17,016 nt of DNA from JBBAFB01 sp041655595 (GTDB lineage: Bacteria > Bacillota > DULZ01). Position numbers and translations under genes: made by a program. The DNA is taken from NCBI GenBank assembly GCA_041655595.1, contig JBBAFB010000036.1:1-17016 (forward strand), written 5' to 3'. Each line of letters begins with the position of its first letter. Position 1 is the first letter of the stretch. This document shows positions 1 to 6,978 of this stretch, one piece after another. The notes under the pieces are model-generated. The model was not told the origin of the DNA, did no database searches, and saw only the letters and a program-made list of their open reading frames with translations.

Positions 1-1808
1 AGATTAAATCTAAGATTAGGGAACTGGGGCAATACACCGTAATTGATAAGTTAACCGTAAGGCTTAATGAAAAAAGGGATGTCTATGAGGCTGAATTTTC
101 CAACCTAGGTCTAAGAGGGGTGGAAGTTGCCGCTAATTATGTCAAAGAGTTTGAAAAACTGCTGGCCGGGGGAATTTGGTGTATTCTCAAAATCCAATAC
201 TATTATGACGAGGAAGCAAGAAACTCTAACCCCTTTATTATTAGTAGCCTTAATCCCATTCAAATGCCCAATTTGGATCTGCAGGAGATTTTTGCAGGAA
301 GAAGACATTTTTCAAAAAATGAGTGGCTGGATATCCTTTTAAGATCCGTGGGGATGGAGCCTACCCAGCTGCAGGAAAATGTAAAATGGCATTTAATTGC
401 TCGCATGATTCCCTTGGTGGAGAACAACTACAATGTTTGTGAACTGGGGCCAAGGGGAACAGGTAAGTCACATATATATAAGGAAATTTCACCTAATTCA
501 ATTCTGATGTCGGGGGGCCAAACCACTGTTCCCAATTTGTTTTATAATCTCAACACCGGGAAAATAGGGTTAGTTGGTTTATGGGATGTGGTTGCCTTTG
601 ATGAAGTGGCCGGCATTAGTTTTAAAGATAAAGATGGTATTCAGATTATGAAGGATTACATGGCCTCCGGCTCATTTGCTAGAGGCAAGGAATTGAAAAA
701 TGCTTCCGCATCCATGGTTTTTGTCGGCAATATTAATCAAAGCGTGGATGTTCTTTTGAAGACATCACATCTGTTTGATCCATTCCCGGAGGCTATGGCC
801 TATGATGCTGCCTTTTTTGATCGTATGCACCATTATATTCCCGGTTGGGAAATACCTAAATACAGGCCGGAGTTCTTTACAAATGAATATGGTTTTATCA
901 CGGATTATCTAGCGGAATTTTTTAGGGAGATGAGAAAAAGATCCTATGCCGATGGCATAGACAGCTATTTTAAATTAGGGAGTAATCTCAATCAAAGAGA
1001 TGTTATTGCGGTTAAAAAAACCGTTTCGGGTTTGGTTAAACTTTTATATCCCCACGGGGAATTTACTAAAGCAGAGATGGAAGAAATTCTGAAATATGCC
1101 TTAGTGGGCAGAAGGCGTGTTAAGGAGCAATTGAAGAAGATTGGAGGAATGGAGTTTTATGATGTTCATTTTTCCTATCTGGATAAAGAAACCTTCGGGG
1201 AGGAGTTTGTTGCCGTTCCTGAGCAAGGCGGGGATAAATTAATTCCGGAGGGTATGGGGAAACCCGGTCATATTTATACAATCGGACATGGTGATTCCGG
1301 CATGATCGGGGTTTATAAGATTGAAACCGAGGTTGTAACGGGTGCCGGCAAGTTTAAATGCACGGGCTTGGGTAGCAGTCGTGCTGCCAAAGAAAATATT
1401 GATACTGCCTTTAATTATTTTAAGGCCAATAGGAAAAACATTTCCGGCAGTATTTCTTTAAATAATAACGATTTTTTAATGCATGTTCAAGATATGCAAG
1501 GTATTGGTATGACCGGTGAACTGACTTTGGCCGCTTTTATCGCCCTTTGCTCCGGCTCACTAAAAAAACCGGCCTTAAGCCAACTGGCGGTGCTGGGTTC
1601 GATGAGTATCGGCGGTACTATCAATAAGGTAGAAGAATTGGCATCTACTCTGCAAGTCTGTTTTGACGCGGGGGCAAAAAAGGTGCTGTTGCCCATGGCT
1701 TCTGCCGTGGACATTAACACGGTTCCACCGGAACTGTTTTCTAAATTTCAAATCTCCTTTTACCAGAGTCCTGAGGAAGCGGTTTTTAAGGCTCTGGGTG
1801 TGGAATAG
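1..1808 (+). CDS. brxL: BREX system Lon-like AAA+ protein BrxL (5' partial)
   Basis: The reading frame is already open at base 3 and runs to TAG at 1806-1808, so this is the last ~601 residues of a protein whose start lies left of the window. A GTG at 120 is not the start, because homologous-looking sequence continues upstream. Visible: an N-terminal region, a Walker A motif GPRGTGKS (447-470), a Walker B region VVAFDEVA (588-611), and a C-terminal Lon-protease-like domain ending in FKALGVE, which is typical of BrxL. At the place where Lon has its catalytic serine (GPSAG), this protein reads GIGMTG (1500-1517); the lysine region IGGTINK is kept. The published structural work on BrxL describes an MCM-like, chambered, ATP-dependent DNA-binding ring needed for phage restriction, rather than a proven protease. 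BrxL is usually the last gene of type I BREX, so the other components should lie upstream. Confidence 0.93.
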   Translation, partial: IKSKIRELGQYTVIDKLTVRLNEKRDVYEAEFSNLGLRGVEVAANYVKEFEKLLAGGIWCILKIQYYYDEEARNSNPFIISSLNPIQMPNLDLQEIFAGRRHFSKNEWLDILLRSVGMEPTQLQENVKWHLIARMIPLVENNYNVCELGPRGTGKSHIYKEISPNSILMSGGQTTVPNLFYNLNTGKIGLVGLWDVVAFDEVAGISFKDKDGIQIMKDYMASGSFARGKELKNASASMVFVGNINQSVDVLLKTSHLFDPFPEAMAYDAAFFDRMHHYIPGWEIPKYRPEFFTNEYGFITDYLAEFFREMRKRSYADGIDSYFKLGSNLNQRDVIAVKKTVSGLVKLLYPHGEFTKAEMEEILKYALVGRRRVKEQLKKIGGMEFYDVHFSYLDKETFGEEFVAVPEQGGDKLIPEGMGKPGHIYTIGHGDSGMIGVYKIETEVVTGAGKFKCTGLGSSRAAKENIDTAFNYFKANRKNISGSISLNNNDFLMHVQDMQGIGMTGELTLAAFIALCSGSLKKPALSQLAVLGSMSIGGTINKVEELASTLQVCFDAGAKKVLLPMASAVDINTVPPELFSKFQISFYQSPEEAVFKALGVE

Positions 1809-1864
1809 AGCAAAAGCTTGTGAGTGAATTTAAATTTTTGGGTACTATCATGCTATATAATCGG

Positions 1865-1891
1865 CCCAAAATTATTTTTAATTATTTTGGG
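1865..1891 (+). terminator. AT-rich hairpin after brxL, possible weak terminator
   Basis: CCCAAAAT (1865-1872) is the exact reverse complement of ATTTTGGG (1884-1891), with an 11-nt AT-rich loop. It lies 57 bases after the brxL stop. There is no U-run after the stem, so it would be a poor intrinsic terminator. The 3' arm runs into GGGGACGG (1889-1896), a motif seen again in the hairpin at 16645-16690, so it may instead be a remnant of a repeat element. Confidence 0.3.
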
Positions 1892-1899
1892 GACGGTAC

Positions 1900-1928
1900 T
1901 TGAATTATCTAATTAATAATGTTATAGT
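1900..1928 (+). promoter_or_regulatory. Sigma-A type promoter for the Y1-transposase-like gene
   Basis: TTGAAT (1900-1905), a 17-base spacer and TATAGT (1923-1928) match the vegetative consensus at 4/6 and 5/6 positions. Transcription would start near 1935, about 75 bases before the GTG start at 2010. The downstream redox pair may share this promoter, as no terminator is seen before it. Confidence 0.55.
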
Positions 1929-1955
1929 AAGTTAGAAAAACCAGTTGCAGCGAAA

Positions 1956-1972
1956 TTTATACTTAGTATAAA
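1956..1972. promoter_or_regulatory. 17-bp palindrome in the leader, candidate operator
   Basis: TTTATAC (1956-1962) and GTATAAA (1966-1972) are perfect inverted arms around TTA. It lies downstream of the predicted transcription start and 38 bases before the coding start, a common position for a repressor site. The adjacent gene encodes a C-terminal helix-turn-helix, so autoregulation is conceivable but is inference. Confidence 0.4.
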
Positions 1973-2009
1973 GCAAATGACACTGCTAATTTAAAATGAG
2001 GTGTTGGTA

Positions 2010-2720
2010 GTGGCAAGAAAAGCTAGAGAGAAGGATGCCTTTGGGGTTTATTATATACAACAAACAAGTGCCGGCCCGAAGGCCTTGTTTGAAAATGATG
2101 ATGAGCGAAGCTATTTTTTAGAAATTCTTAAAAAAGCCCAGCAGCAATTTGCCTTTAAACTTTATGGTTATTGCCTTTTAAGCAGAAATTCCTATCACCT
2201 GGTGTTGGATGTTAGCGGCGGGGATTTATCCAGTATAATGAAAAGTATTAATATCAGGTACGCTATGTACAAAAAATGCACTTATCCCCTTTTTAAAGAT
2301 AGATATAAAAGTCGGTCGTTACTAACCTTGGAGGAAATTCATAAAAAAATTGACAAGGTAAATAAAGAAAGTAGTTCCCATTTTAATAGTTTTTGCCATT
2401 ATAATGAATCTGCCCCGGTTAATTTGGATTGGATAGCGCCTTTGGACAATCCAGACATAACAAGAGAGGCTGCTAATAAAGGACATCCGGAAGACAGTAA
2501 ACAGCAAAATTGTATTAAATCCCTAACCGAGGCCCAAAAATACCTAGTTATCCTTGCTAAGGAAGGGAAGACTACTACTTCCGAGCTGCTGAAGGATAGA
2601 ACATGTCGCAATCAAATTATCAAAGATTTAAGAAAGGGCTCGGCTTTAACTTTAAAAGAAATCGGGGCCGTGGTTGGCGGGTTGTCCGAATCCTCCATTT
2701 CTAAAATTCTTAATGAATAA
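2010..2720 (+). CDS. IS200/RAYT-like (Y1) transposase-domain protein, probably catalytically inactive, with C-terminal HTH
   Basis: The 236-residue protein begins VARKARE and shows the REP-associated tyrosine transposase pattern: an N-terminal ARKxR start, then GYCLLSRNSYHLVL at about residues 53-66, then LFKDRYKS near 94-101. In active family members that segment reads roughly L-M-P-N-H-V-H-L-L; here the first histidine of the HUH motif is serine (SYH, residues 61-63). The usual tyrosine-bearing helix after the KDRYKS segment reads HKKIDKVNKESSSHF and has no tyrosine. The last ~25 residues (LTLKEIGAVVGGLSESSISKI) look like the DnaA-C/HTH tail common in RAYTs. I chose GTG 2010 over the upstream in-frame GTG 2001 because AGGTG at 1999-2003 is spaced six bases from it and family members start at MARK. 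The 43-bp gap to the next gene has no terminator. It could be a domesticated DNA-binding protein or simply a decayed transposase. Confidence 0.8.
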   Translation: MARKAREKDAFGVYYIQQTSAGPKALFENDDERSYFLEILKKAQQQFAFKLYGYCLLSRNSYHLVLDVSGGDLSSIMKSINIRYAMYKKCTYPLFKDRYKSRSLLTLEEIHKKIDKVNKESSSHFNSFCHYNESAPVNLDWIAPLDNPDITREAANKGHPEDSKQQNCIKSLTEAQKYLVILAKEGKTTTSELLKDRTCRNQIIKDLRKGSALTLKEIGAVVGGLSESSISKILNE

Positions 2721-2763
2721 TAGCTTTAAAAGTAACTTTGTTTAAACAGGAGGCGAACCGAAA

Positions 2764-3741
2764 ATGGATTTAAGTTTCTCTTTTCGAATGAATGATCTGA
2801 AAAGTACCTCATTGCAGCAAGATAAAGTTTATGATTTTTTGGCAATAGGGGCCGGCCCTGCCGGTCTGAATGCTGCTCTGTATGGAAAACGTAAGGGCCT
2901 GGATGTGGCTGTTATCTCCAAGAAAAAGGGTGGGCAAATAGTAGATACCTCAGTTGTGGATAATTATTTGGGGATTTATGGTTTAACCGGTGAGGCTTTG
3001 GCAGGTAAATTTTTAAGCCATTTAACAGATTTAGAGGTGCCGGTTTTAGAAAACACGGAAGTTGTTGATTATTTTTCTCAAGGTTTGTTGCACAATGTGG
3101 TGCTATCTACAGGAGAAATCTATCAGGCAAAAGCCTTGCTGCTTGCCACGGGTTCTAGACCCCGGCTATTGTCTGTGCCGGGAGAATCGAAGTTCTTCGG
3201 AGAAGGGGTTTCTTATTGTGCTATTTGTGATGGCCCTCTGTTTAAAGGTGGGGATGTCTTTGTAGCGGGTGGTGGCAATTCTGCAGTTGAAGCGGCTCTG
3301 GATCTGGCCAAGTTGGCCAACTCGGTCACAATAGTTCACAGAAGTGAATTCAGGGCCGATAAAATCCTAGTGGATAAATTGGTTGCCCACCCTAAAATCA
3401 AGATCTTCTTGCAGACGAAAATAACAGAGATAGTCGGGGAAGCAAGAATGACCGGACTTTTGGTTGAAAACCTAAAGACCGGGGAAAACCAAGTATTAAT
3501 GGGTAGCGGTATTTTTATCGAGATTGGCAACATTCCCAATACCGCGCCTTTTGATAAACTATTAAAATTAAATGAACGGGGTGAGATTATAACCAATACT
3601 AAAAAAGAAACAAATATTCCAGGAATATTTGCGGCCGGCGATGTGACAGATTCTCTATATAAGCAGATAATCATCTCCGCCGGAGATGGCGCTATTGCAG
3701 CTTTGGCCATCAATGAATATATAAACCAAACAGAATTTTAA
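2764..3741 (+). CDS. Thioredoxin reductase / AhpF-like FAD-dependent disulfide reductase
   Basis: This 325-residue flavoprotein would pass electrons from NAD(P)H through FAD and a redox dithiol to a thioredoxin-fold partner in the cytoplasm. An FAD-binding GAGPAG motif is at residues 29-34 (a ~20-residue extension precedes the domain), the redox CAIC at 152-155, the pyridine-nucleotide motif GGGNSA at 169-174, and the FAD-contacting AAGDV near the C-terminus. The NADPH-selecting HRR of TrxB reads HRS-EF-RADKILVDKL (from residue 192), partly like the EFxxxMKAD segment of NADH-using AhpF, so cofactor preference is open. AGGAGG at 2748-2753 is ten bases before the ATG. The next gene, 25 bases on, encodes a two-fold disulfide oxidoreductase. 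Together they resemble AhpF split in two, so the pair probably works as one electron-transfer module. Confidence 0.88.
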   Translation: MDLSFSFRMNDLKSTSLQQDKVYDFLAIGAGPAGLNAALYGKRKGLDVAVISKKKGGQIVDTSVVDNYLGIYGLTGEALAGKFLSHLTDLEVPVLENTEVVDYFSQGLLHNVVLSTGEIYQAKALLLATGSRPRLLSVPGESKFFGEGVSYCAICDGPLFKGGDVFVAGGGNSAVEAALDLAKLANSVTIVHRSEFRADKILVDKLVAHPKIKIFLQTKITEIVGEARMTGLLVENLKTGENQVLMGSGIFIEIGNIPNTAPFDKLLKLNERGEIITNTKKETNIPGIFAAGDVTDSLYKQIIISAGDGAIAALAINEYINQTEF

Positions 3742-3766
3742 AATTTAAACTTAGGAGGTAGAAGAA

Positions 3767-4405
3767 ATGAAAATGTTTACTGCTGAATTAGAGGATCAAT
3801 TAAGAGAGGTGTTTCAGGACCTGGTTGATGATGTAACAATTGCCTACTTTGGTGATGGCGATTGCTATACTTGCTCCGAAACAGAAAGTTATATGGAGGA
3901 AGTGGAGGCTTTAAATGATAAAATTCATTTAAAAAAGTATGAGTTAAAAACGGATGTGGCCGAAGCCGCAAAATACAATGTAACAATGGCACCTAGCATA
4001 GTTATTCTGGATTCTAAGGGGGAATACCGAGGAATCAAGTTTAATGGCATTCCCGGTGGACATGAAATCAACTCCTTTATTCCCGCCCTGTTGGAGGTTT
4101 CGGGTGCAGGTAATTCATTGCCCAAGGATGTGATGGATCGAATCGAAGCTATTGATAAACCGGTTAATATCAAGGTTTTTATTACCTTAAGCTGTCCCCA
4201 TTGTCCGGGAGCCGTACACACAGCCCACAAGCTGGCATTGCTCAATAGCAATGTTGAAGCAGAAATGATAGAGGCCCAAACCTTTGATGAGTTATCCAAT
4301 CGTTTCAATGTGTCGGCAGTGCCTAAAATTGTATTTAATGATGACAAGGAGCTATTAGGCAACCAGCCGATACAGCAATTTTTAAGCACCATAGAGGCCA
4401 TGTAA
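3767..4405 (+). CDS. Glutaredoxin-like protein disulfide oxidoreductase (PDO), two thioredoxin folds
   Basis: The 212-residue protein contains two tandem thioredoxin folds. The first carries C33-Y-T-C36 and a cis-proline in MAPS (P76); the second carries C143-P-H-C146 and a cis-proline in VPK (P186). This layout is that of the PDO family and of the N-terminal domain of AhpF, but AhpF keeps only the second active site while here both CxxC pairs are intact. It is cytoplasmic, with no signal peptide. AGGAGGT at 3752-3758 gives a good eight-base spacing to ATG 3767. It follows the reductase by 25 bases and precedes a strong terminator, so the two form a unit. Likely roles are disulfide reduction or relaying electrons to a peroxiredoxin encoded elsewhere; the substrate is not shown by the sequence. 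Confidence 0.9.
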   Translation: MKMFTAELEDQLREVFQDLVDDVTIAYFGDGDCYTCSETESYMEEVEALNDKIHLKKYELKTDVAEAAKYNVTMAPSIVILDSKGEYRGIKFNGIPGGHEINSFIPALLEVSGAGNSLPKDVMDRIEAIDKPVNIKVFITLSCPHCPGAVHTAHKLALLNSNVEAEMIEAQTFDELSNRFNVSAVPKIVFNDDKELLGNQPIQQFLSTIEAM

Positions 4406-4424
4406 GCTTTTATTGTAGTAAATT

Positions 4425-4471
4425 GGGGCCTAAAAAAGAAGTTGTACCGATTATTTGACGGTAATAGCCCC
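4425..4471 (+). other. Two-tier hairpin upstream of the terminator
   Basis: GGGGC (4425-4429) pairs with GCCCC (4467-4471), and inside it TACCG (4445-4449) pairs with CGGTA (4459-4463). It lies between the PDO stop and the terminator. It may stabilise the mRNA 3' end; no other role is evident. Confidence 0.35.
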
Positions 4472-4474
4472 ATC

Positions 4475-4506
4475 AAAAGAGCCATAACTGCATGGCTCTT
4501 TTTTTT
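4475..4506 (+). terminator. Rho-independent terminator of the reductase-PDO unit
   Basis: AAAAGAGCCAT (4475-4485) and ATGGCTCTTTT (4492-4502) form an 11-bp stem with a six-base loop AACTGC, followed by a T tract through 4506. It lies 70 bases after the PDO stop. The stem also begins with an A-run, so it could work in both directions. Confidence 0.92.
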
Positions 4507-4526
4507 AGCAATTAACAAAAAAAGAC

Positions 4527-4555
4527 TTTACAAAGTTACTGAACAGTGTTAGAAT
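4527..4555 (+). promoter_or_regulatory. Sigma-A type promoter of the DAO-family oxidase gene
   Basis: TTTACA (4527-4532), a 17-base spacer and TAGAAT (4550-4555) each match five of six consensus bases. Transcription would start near 4562, leaving a leader of about 160 bases. Confidence 0.65.
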
Positions 4556-4721
4556 CTCTACAATAGTTGCAATAGTCAGAAAATTCTTAAGACGCAGTTG
4601 TTTGCAACCCCGGGTTTAGTCGAAGCAAAACAGTAGTTGGAGGTGGAAAAGGGAAAGAACTTTAGTGTCCATACTTGTTTTTTGCCGGTTGCTTTGAATT
4701 AAAAAAAATAGGAGGTAAGAC
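4556..4721 (+). other. 166-base leader of the oxidase gene with inverted repeats
   Basis: The gap 4406-4721 holds a terminator, a promoter and this leader. Within the leader GTTGCAA (4566-4572) is complementary to TTGCAAC (4602-4608), and AACCC-c-GGGTT (4606-4616) is a short palindrome. No riboswitch signature was recognised; glycine-riboswitch motifs, which the downstream gene might suggest, were not found. AGGAGGT at 4710-4716 serves the ATG at 4722. Confidence 0.35.
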
Positions 4722-6053
4722 ATGGGAGATTATCGTGCCAAGAGTTGGTGGTTTGAAACGCTTCCAGAGACAATTGTTCCGAATCCTTCTCTTAAGGGCT
4801 CGGAAACGGCGGATGTGGTGATTATCGGAGGAGGCTATACCGGTCTTTCAACTGCCTACCATCTAAAAAAAATGAAGCCAAATTTAGATGTTCGCGTGGT
4901 CGAATCCGATATTTGCGGTTATGGTGCTTCAGGTAGAAATGGCGGGTTTTCTATGACTCTTTTTGGATTGACTAAGGGGATTACCAAGCTACGTTTTAAT
5001 GATCAAAATGCACGGGCTGCCCACCAATATATGGAGCAGGCAGTGGATTATTTACATGATATGATTACCCAAAACGAAATTAACTGTGATTATGAAAGGA
5101 GCGGTTATTTGCTGGTGGGAACCAGCCCTGCCCAGGAAAAGCGGATTGAAAATGATTTTAAAATAATTGAGAGATGGGGTCTCGGCGGGGTGGAAAGGTG
5201 GTCTAGGGAGCGCTTGGCTGAAGAGTTTAAGACAGATTTTTACAGGGTGGGCTGGTTTGAATCCAGATGTGGGATTCTTAACCCCGCAAAGCTGGCTAGG
5301 GGCATGAAGGAGCTGACAGAATCAACAGGTGCGGTTATTTACGAGTCTTCCCCGGTGAAGCAATTTGCCCGCAAGGAAAAAGCGGGCTTTATAGTCGAAA
5401 CAAATGAAGGCAGTCTTGAATCCGAGTACTTGGTTTTTGCAACCAATGCTTATTCGATTTTGTTTCCTCAATTAAAAAATTTACAACGCCCCGCCTTTAC
5501 TCATATTGTCATGTCCGAGCCTTTAACAGCAGAACAGTATGATAGTATCGGCTGGAAAAACCGCACGGGTCTGGAAGATGCCAGGGATTTGATTCATTAT
5601 TACCGACTGACGGCGGACAACCGGATTATTATGGGAGGGGGGGATGTTTCCTTAACCTACGGTACCGATTTAGACAGGGATTTAAACGATGCCGTCTTTG
5701 CCCACCTTGAAAATCATGTGACAGAAGTTTTTCCCCAACTGGAGGGATTACAGTTCACTCATCGTTGGGGAGGACCGGTATCCATTACTTTGGATATGGC
5801 CCCCGTTATCGGTTACCTCGGAGAGGACCACAAGGCACTCTTTTCTTTGGGCTGTATGGGCCACGGGGTTTCCTTAACAACTCTTAACGGTAAAACCATT
5901 GCGGAGTTGATTGCAGGGGAACAGACCGAAAGAACGGAAATGTTTTTTGTGGGTCGAAGAACATTTCCCTGGCCTCCCGAGTTGATTTCCTACGGTTTAA
6001 GCCATGCAGTGCGTGGTTTTATGAAGGCAGAGGATAAACTTCTTTATAAGTAG
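4722..6053 (+). CDS. FAD-dependent oxidoreductase, DAO family (PuuB/OrdL-like amine or amino-acid oxidase)
   Basis: The 443-residue protein has the FAD dinucleotide motif GGGYTG (residues 36-41), a ribose-binding acidic residue at the end of the second strand (E61), and GYGASGRNGGF (67-77), characteristic of the DadA/PuuB branch of the DAO superfamily. The C-terminal half keeps the typical H-R-W-G-G-P-V-S and G-C-M-G-H-G-V-S substrate-domain segments. Members oxidise glycine, D-amino acids, sarcosine-type amines or gamma-glutamylputrescine; the motifs do not settle the substrate. It is cytoplasmic with no signal peptide or membrane segment. It is transcribed alone between its own promoter and terminator. 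Start ATG 4722 follows AGGAGGT by five bases. In an anaerobe the electron acceptor may not be oxygen. Confidence 0.85.
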   Translation: MGDYRAKSWWFETLPETIVPNPSLKGSETADVVIIGGGYTGLSTAYHLKKMKPNLDVRVVESDICGYGASGRNGGFSMTLFGLTKGITKLRFNDQNARAAHQYMEQAVDYLHDMITQNEINCDYERSGYLLVGTSPAQEKRIENDFKIIERWGLGGVERWSRERLAEEFKTDFYRVGWFESRCGILNPAKLARGMKELTESTGAVIYESSPVKQFARKEKAGFIVETNEGSLESEYLVFATNAYSILFPQLKNLQRPAFTHIVMSEPLTAEQYDSIGWKNRTGLEDARDLIHYYRLTADNRIIMGGGDVSLTYGTDLDRDLNDAVFAHLENHVTEVFPQLEGLQFTHRWGGPVSITLDMAPVIGYLGEDHKALFSLGCMGHGVSLTTLNGKTIAELIAGEQTERTEMFFVGRRTFPWPPELISYGLSHAVRGFMKAEDKLLYK

Positions 6054-6068
6054 GATTTTGTTTCTGCC

Positions 6069-6109
6069 CATCAAAAAAACTTCTTTATAAAAAAGGAGTT
6101 TTTTTGATG
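6069..6109 (+). terminator. Rho-independent terminator after the oxidase
   Basis: A 15-bp stem: 6069-6083 (CATC, seven A, CTTC) pairs with 6095-6109 (GGAG, seven T, GATG), with one U-G wobble and an 11-base AT-rich loop. It lies 15 bases after the oxidase stop. The A/T runs are inside the stem, so it can act on either strand. Confidence 0.8.
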
Positions 6110-6137
6110 CAGTTCACATCATAATTAATAAACAAAG

Positions 6138-6144
6138 GTGGATT
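6138..6144. repeat. Target-site duplication, left copy (GTGGATT)
   Basis: GTGGATT here is repeated exactly at 8499-8505 on the other side of the IS21 element. Its size fits the 4-8 bp duplications of the IS21 family. The last T could belong to the element, making the duplication 6 bp. Confidence 0.7.
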
Positions 6145-6149
6145 ATGAT

Positions 6150-6220
6150 TGTCAATCAGAAACTGAGCCAGTCGCTCTTTTAAAAGTGAGCCACTAAACG
6201 CTCGCTTGAAACTGAGCCAC
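6150..6220 (+). repeat. IS21 left end: terminal inverted repeat and internal GAGCCA repeats
   Basis: TGTCAATCAGAAACTGAGCCA, in two parts at 6150-6158 and 6159-6170, matches the opposite end. The core (A/G)AAA(C/G)TGAGCCA recurs at 6159-6170, 6182-6193 and 6208-6219, spaced 23 and 26 bases. Multiple direct copies of a binding core at each end are typical IstA binding sites. Confidence 0.8.
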
Positions 6221-6228
6221 CCGCTAAA

Positions 6229-6978
6229 CTATTGGTTCTTCATCGTTTGTTCAAGACGGTAAGATTCTCCGTTCATATTGAGAACATACGATTTGAAGGT
6301 TAAGCGATCGACGAGGGCCGCAACCATAGTCGTATTCTCGAATAGATCAGTCCACTGAGAGAAAGATAAGTTGGTTGTAACAATTACACTACCCCTTTCG
6401 CTACGGTCAGATACCACCTTAAAAAGCAACTCAGATTGATGTCGGTTAAAGCTTATGTAACTAAGCTCGTCCAGAATAAGCAAATCAGCTTTTTGTATCC
6501 TTTTTTCAAGCCTTCCTAAAGAATAATTATCTCTTGCCTCTGTAAGCTCGTTGGAGAGTGTAGCAGCATTTTTGAACAACACATCTAATCCCAGCGAACA
6601 AGCCTTCAATCCTAAACCTATGGATAAATGAGTTTTTCCCCGGCCGGGGTTACCGATCATAACGATGTTTTTTCTCTCCGAAATAAACTTGCAGCTAGAT
6701 AGTTCGTTAATGAATATCTCAGTTATTGAATCGCCATAGCGGCTTAAATCCAAGTCATCAAGTATCTTTTGGTATGGGAAGCCTGCTGCCTTTAGTCTCC
6801 TACGGTTTTGGTTTTCCTGACGTTGAGCACTCTCAGCTTTCATTAGTTCCAGTAGAATGTTCTCAAATTTATCATCTGGTTTCATACAACGTAGGATATC
6901 CTGGTAATCTCCAAAGGTAGGGATTCTCAGTTGCTTTGCGTACAATCTAATCTGATCGCCTGCGGGATTAACCGACAT
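6229..6978 (-). CDS. istB: IS21 transposition ATPase IstB
   Basis: This AAA+ ATPase of the IS21/DnaC-like family assembles on target DNA and stimulates the IstA transposase. Walker A GNPGRGKT is at residues 109-116 and Walker B LLILDE at 166-171, with a C-terminal region including the TTNLSF sensor segment. I place the start at ATG 6976-6978 because AAGGTGGG lies just upstream on the minus strand and the resulting 249-residue length is normal; an in-frame ATG at 7014 would add 12 residues and a longer overlap. The ATG overlaps the end of istA by 11 bases, so the two are translationally coupled. Confidence 0.93.
   Translation of the reverse strand: MSVNPAGDQIRLYAKQLRIPTFGDYQDILRCMKPDDKFENILLELMKAESAQRQENQNRRRLKAAGFPYQKILDDLDLSRYGDSITEIFINELSSCKFISERKNIVMIGNPGRGKTHLSIGLGLKACSLGLDVLFKNAATLSNELTEARDNYSLGRLEKRIQKADLLILDELSYISFNRHQSELLFKVVSDRSERGSVIVTTNLSFSQWTDLFENTTMVAALVDRLTFKSYVLNMNGESYRLEQTMKNQ

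Noticed and set aside
120..1808. GTG at 120 as the start of brxL
   Set aside because: The frame is open to base 3 with continuous BrxL-like sequence, so the gene begins outside the window.
3336..3713. Minus-strand open frame opposite the reductase
   Set aside because: It overlaps conserved FAD-enzyme motifs on the plus strand and shows no domain.
3925..4518. Long minus-strand open frame opposite the PDO gene
   Set aside because: It is antisense to a clear two-CxxC oxidoreductase, has no ribosome binding site or recognisable domain, and runs through the terminator.
4556..4721. Glycine riboswitch before the DAO-family oxidase
   Set aside because: The conserved glycine-aptamer motifs were looked for and not found.
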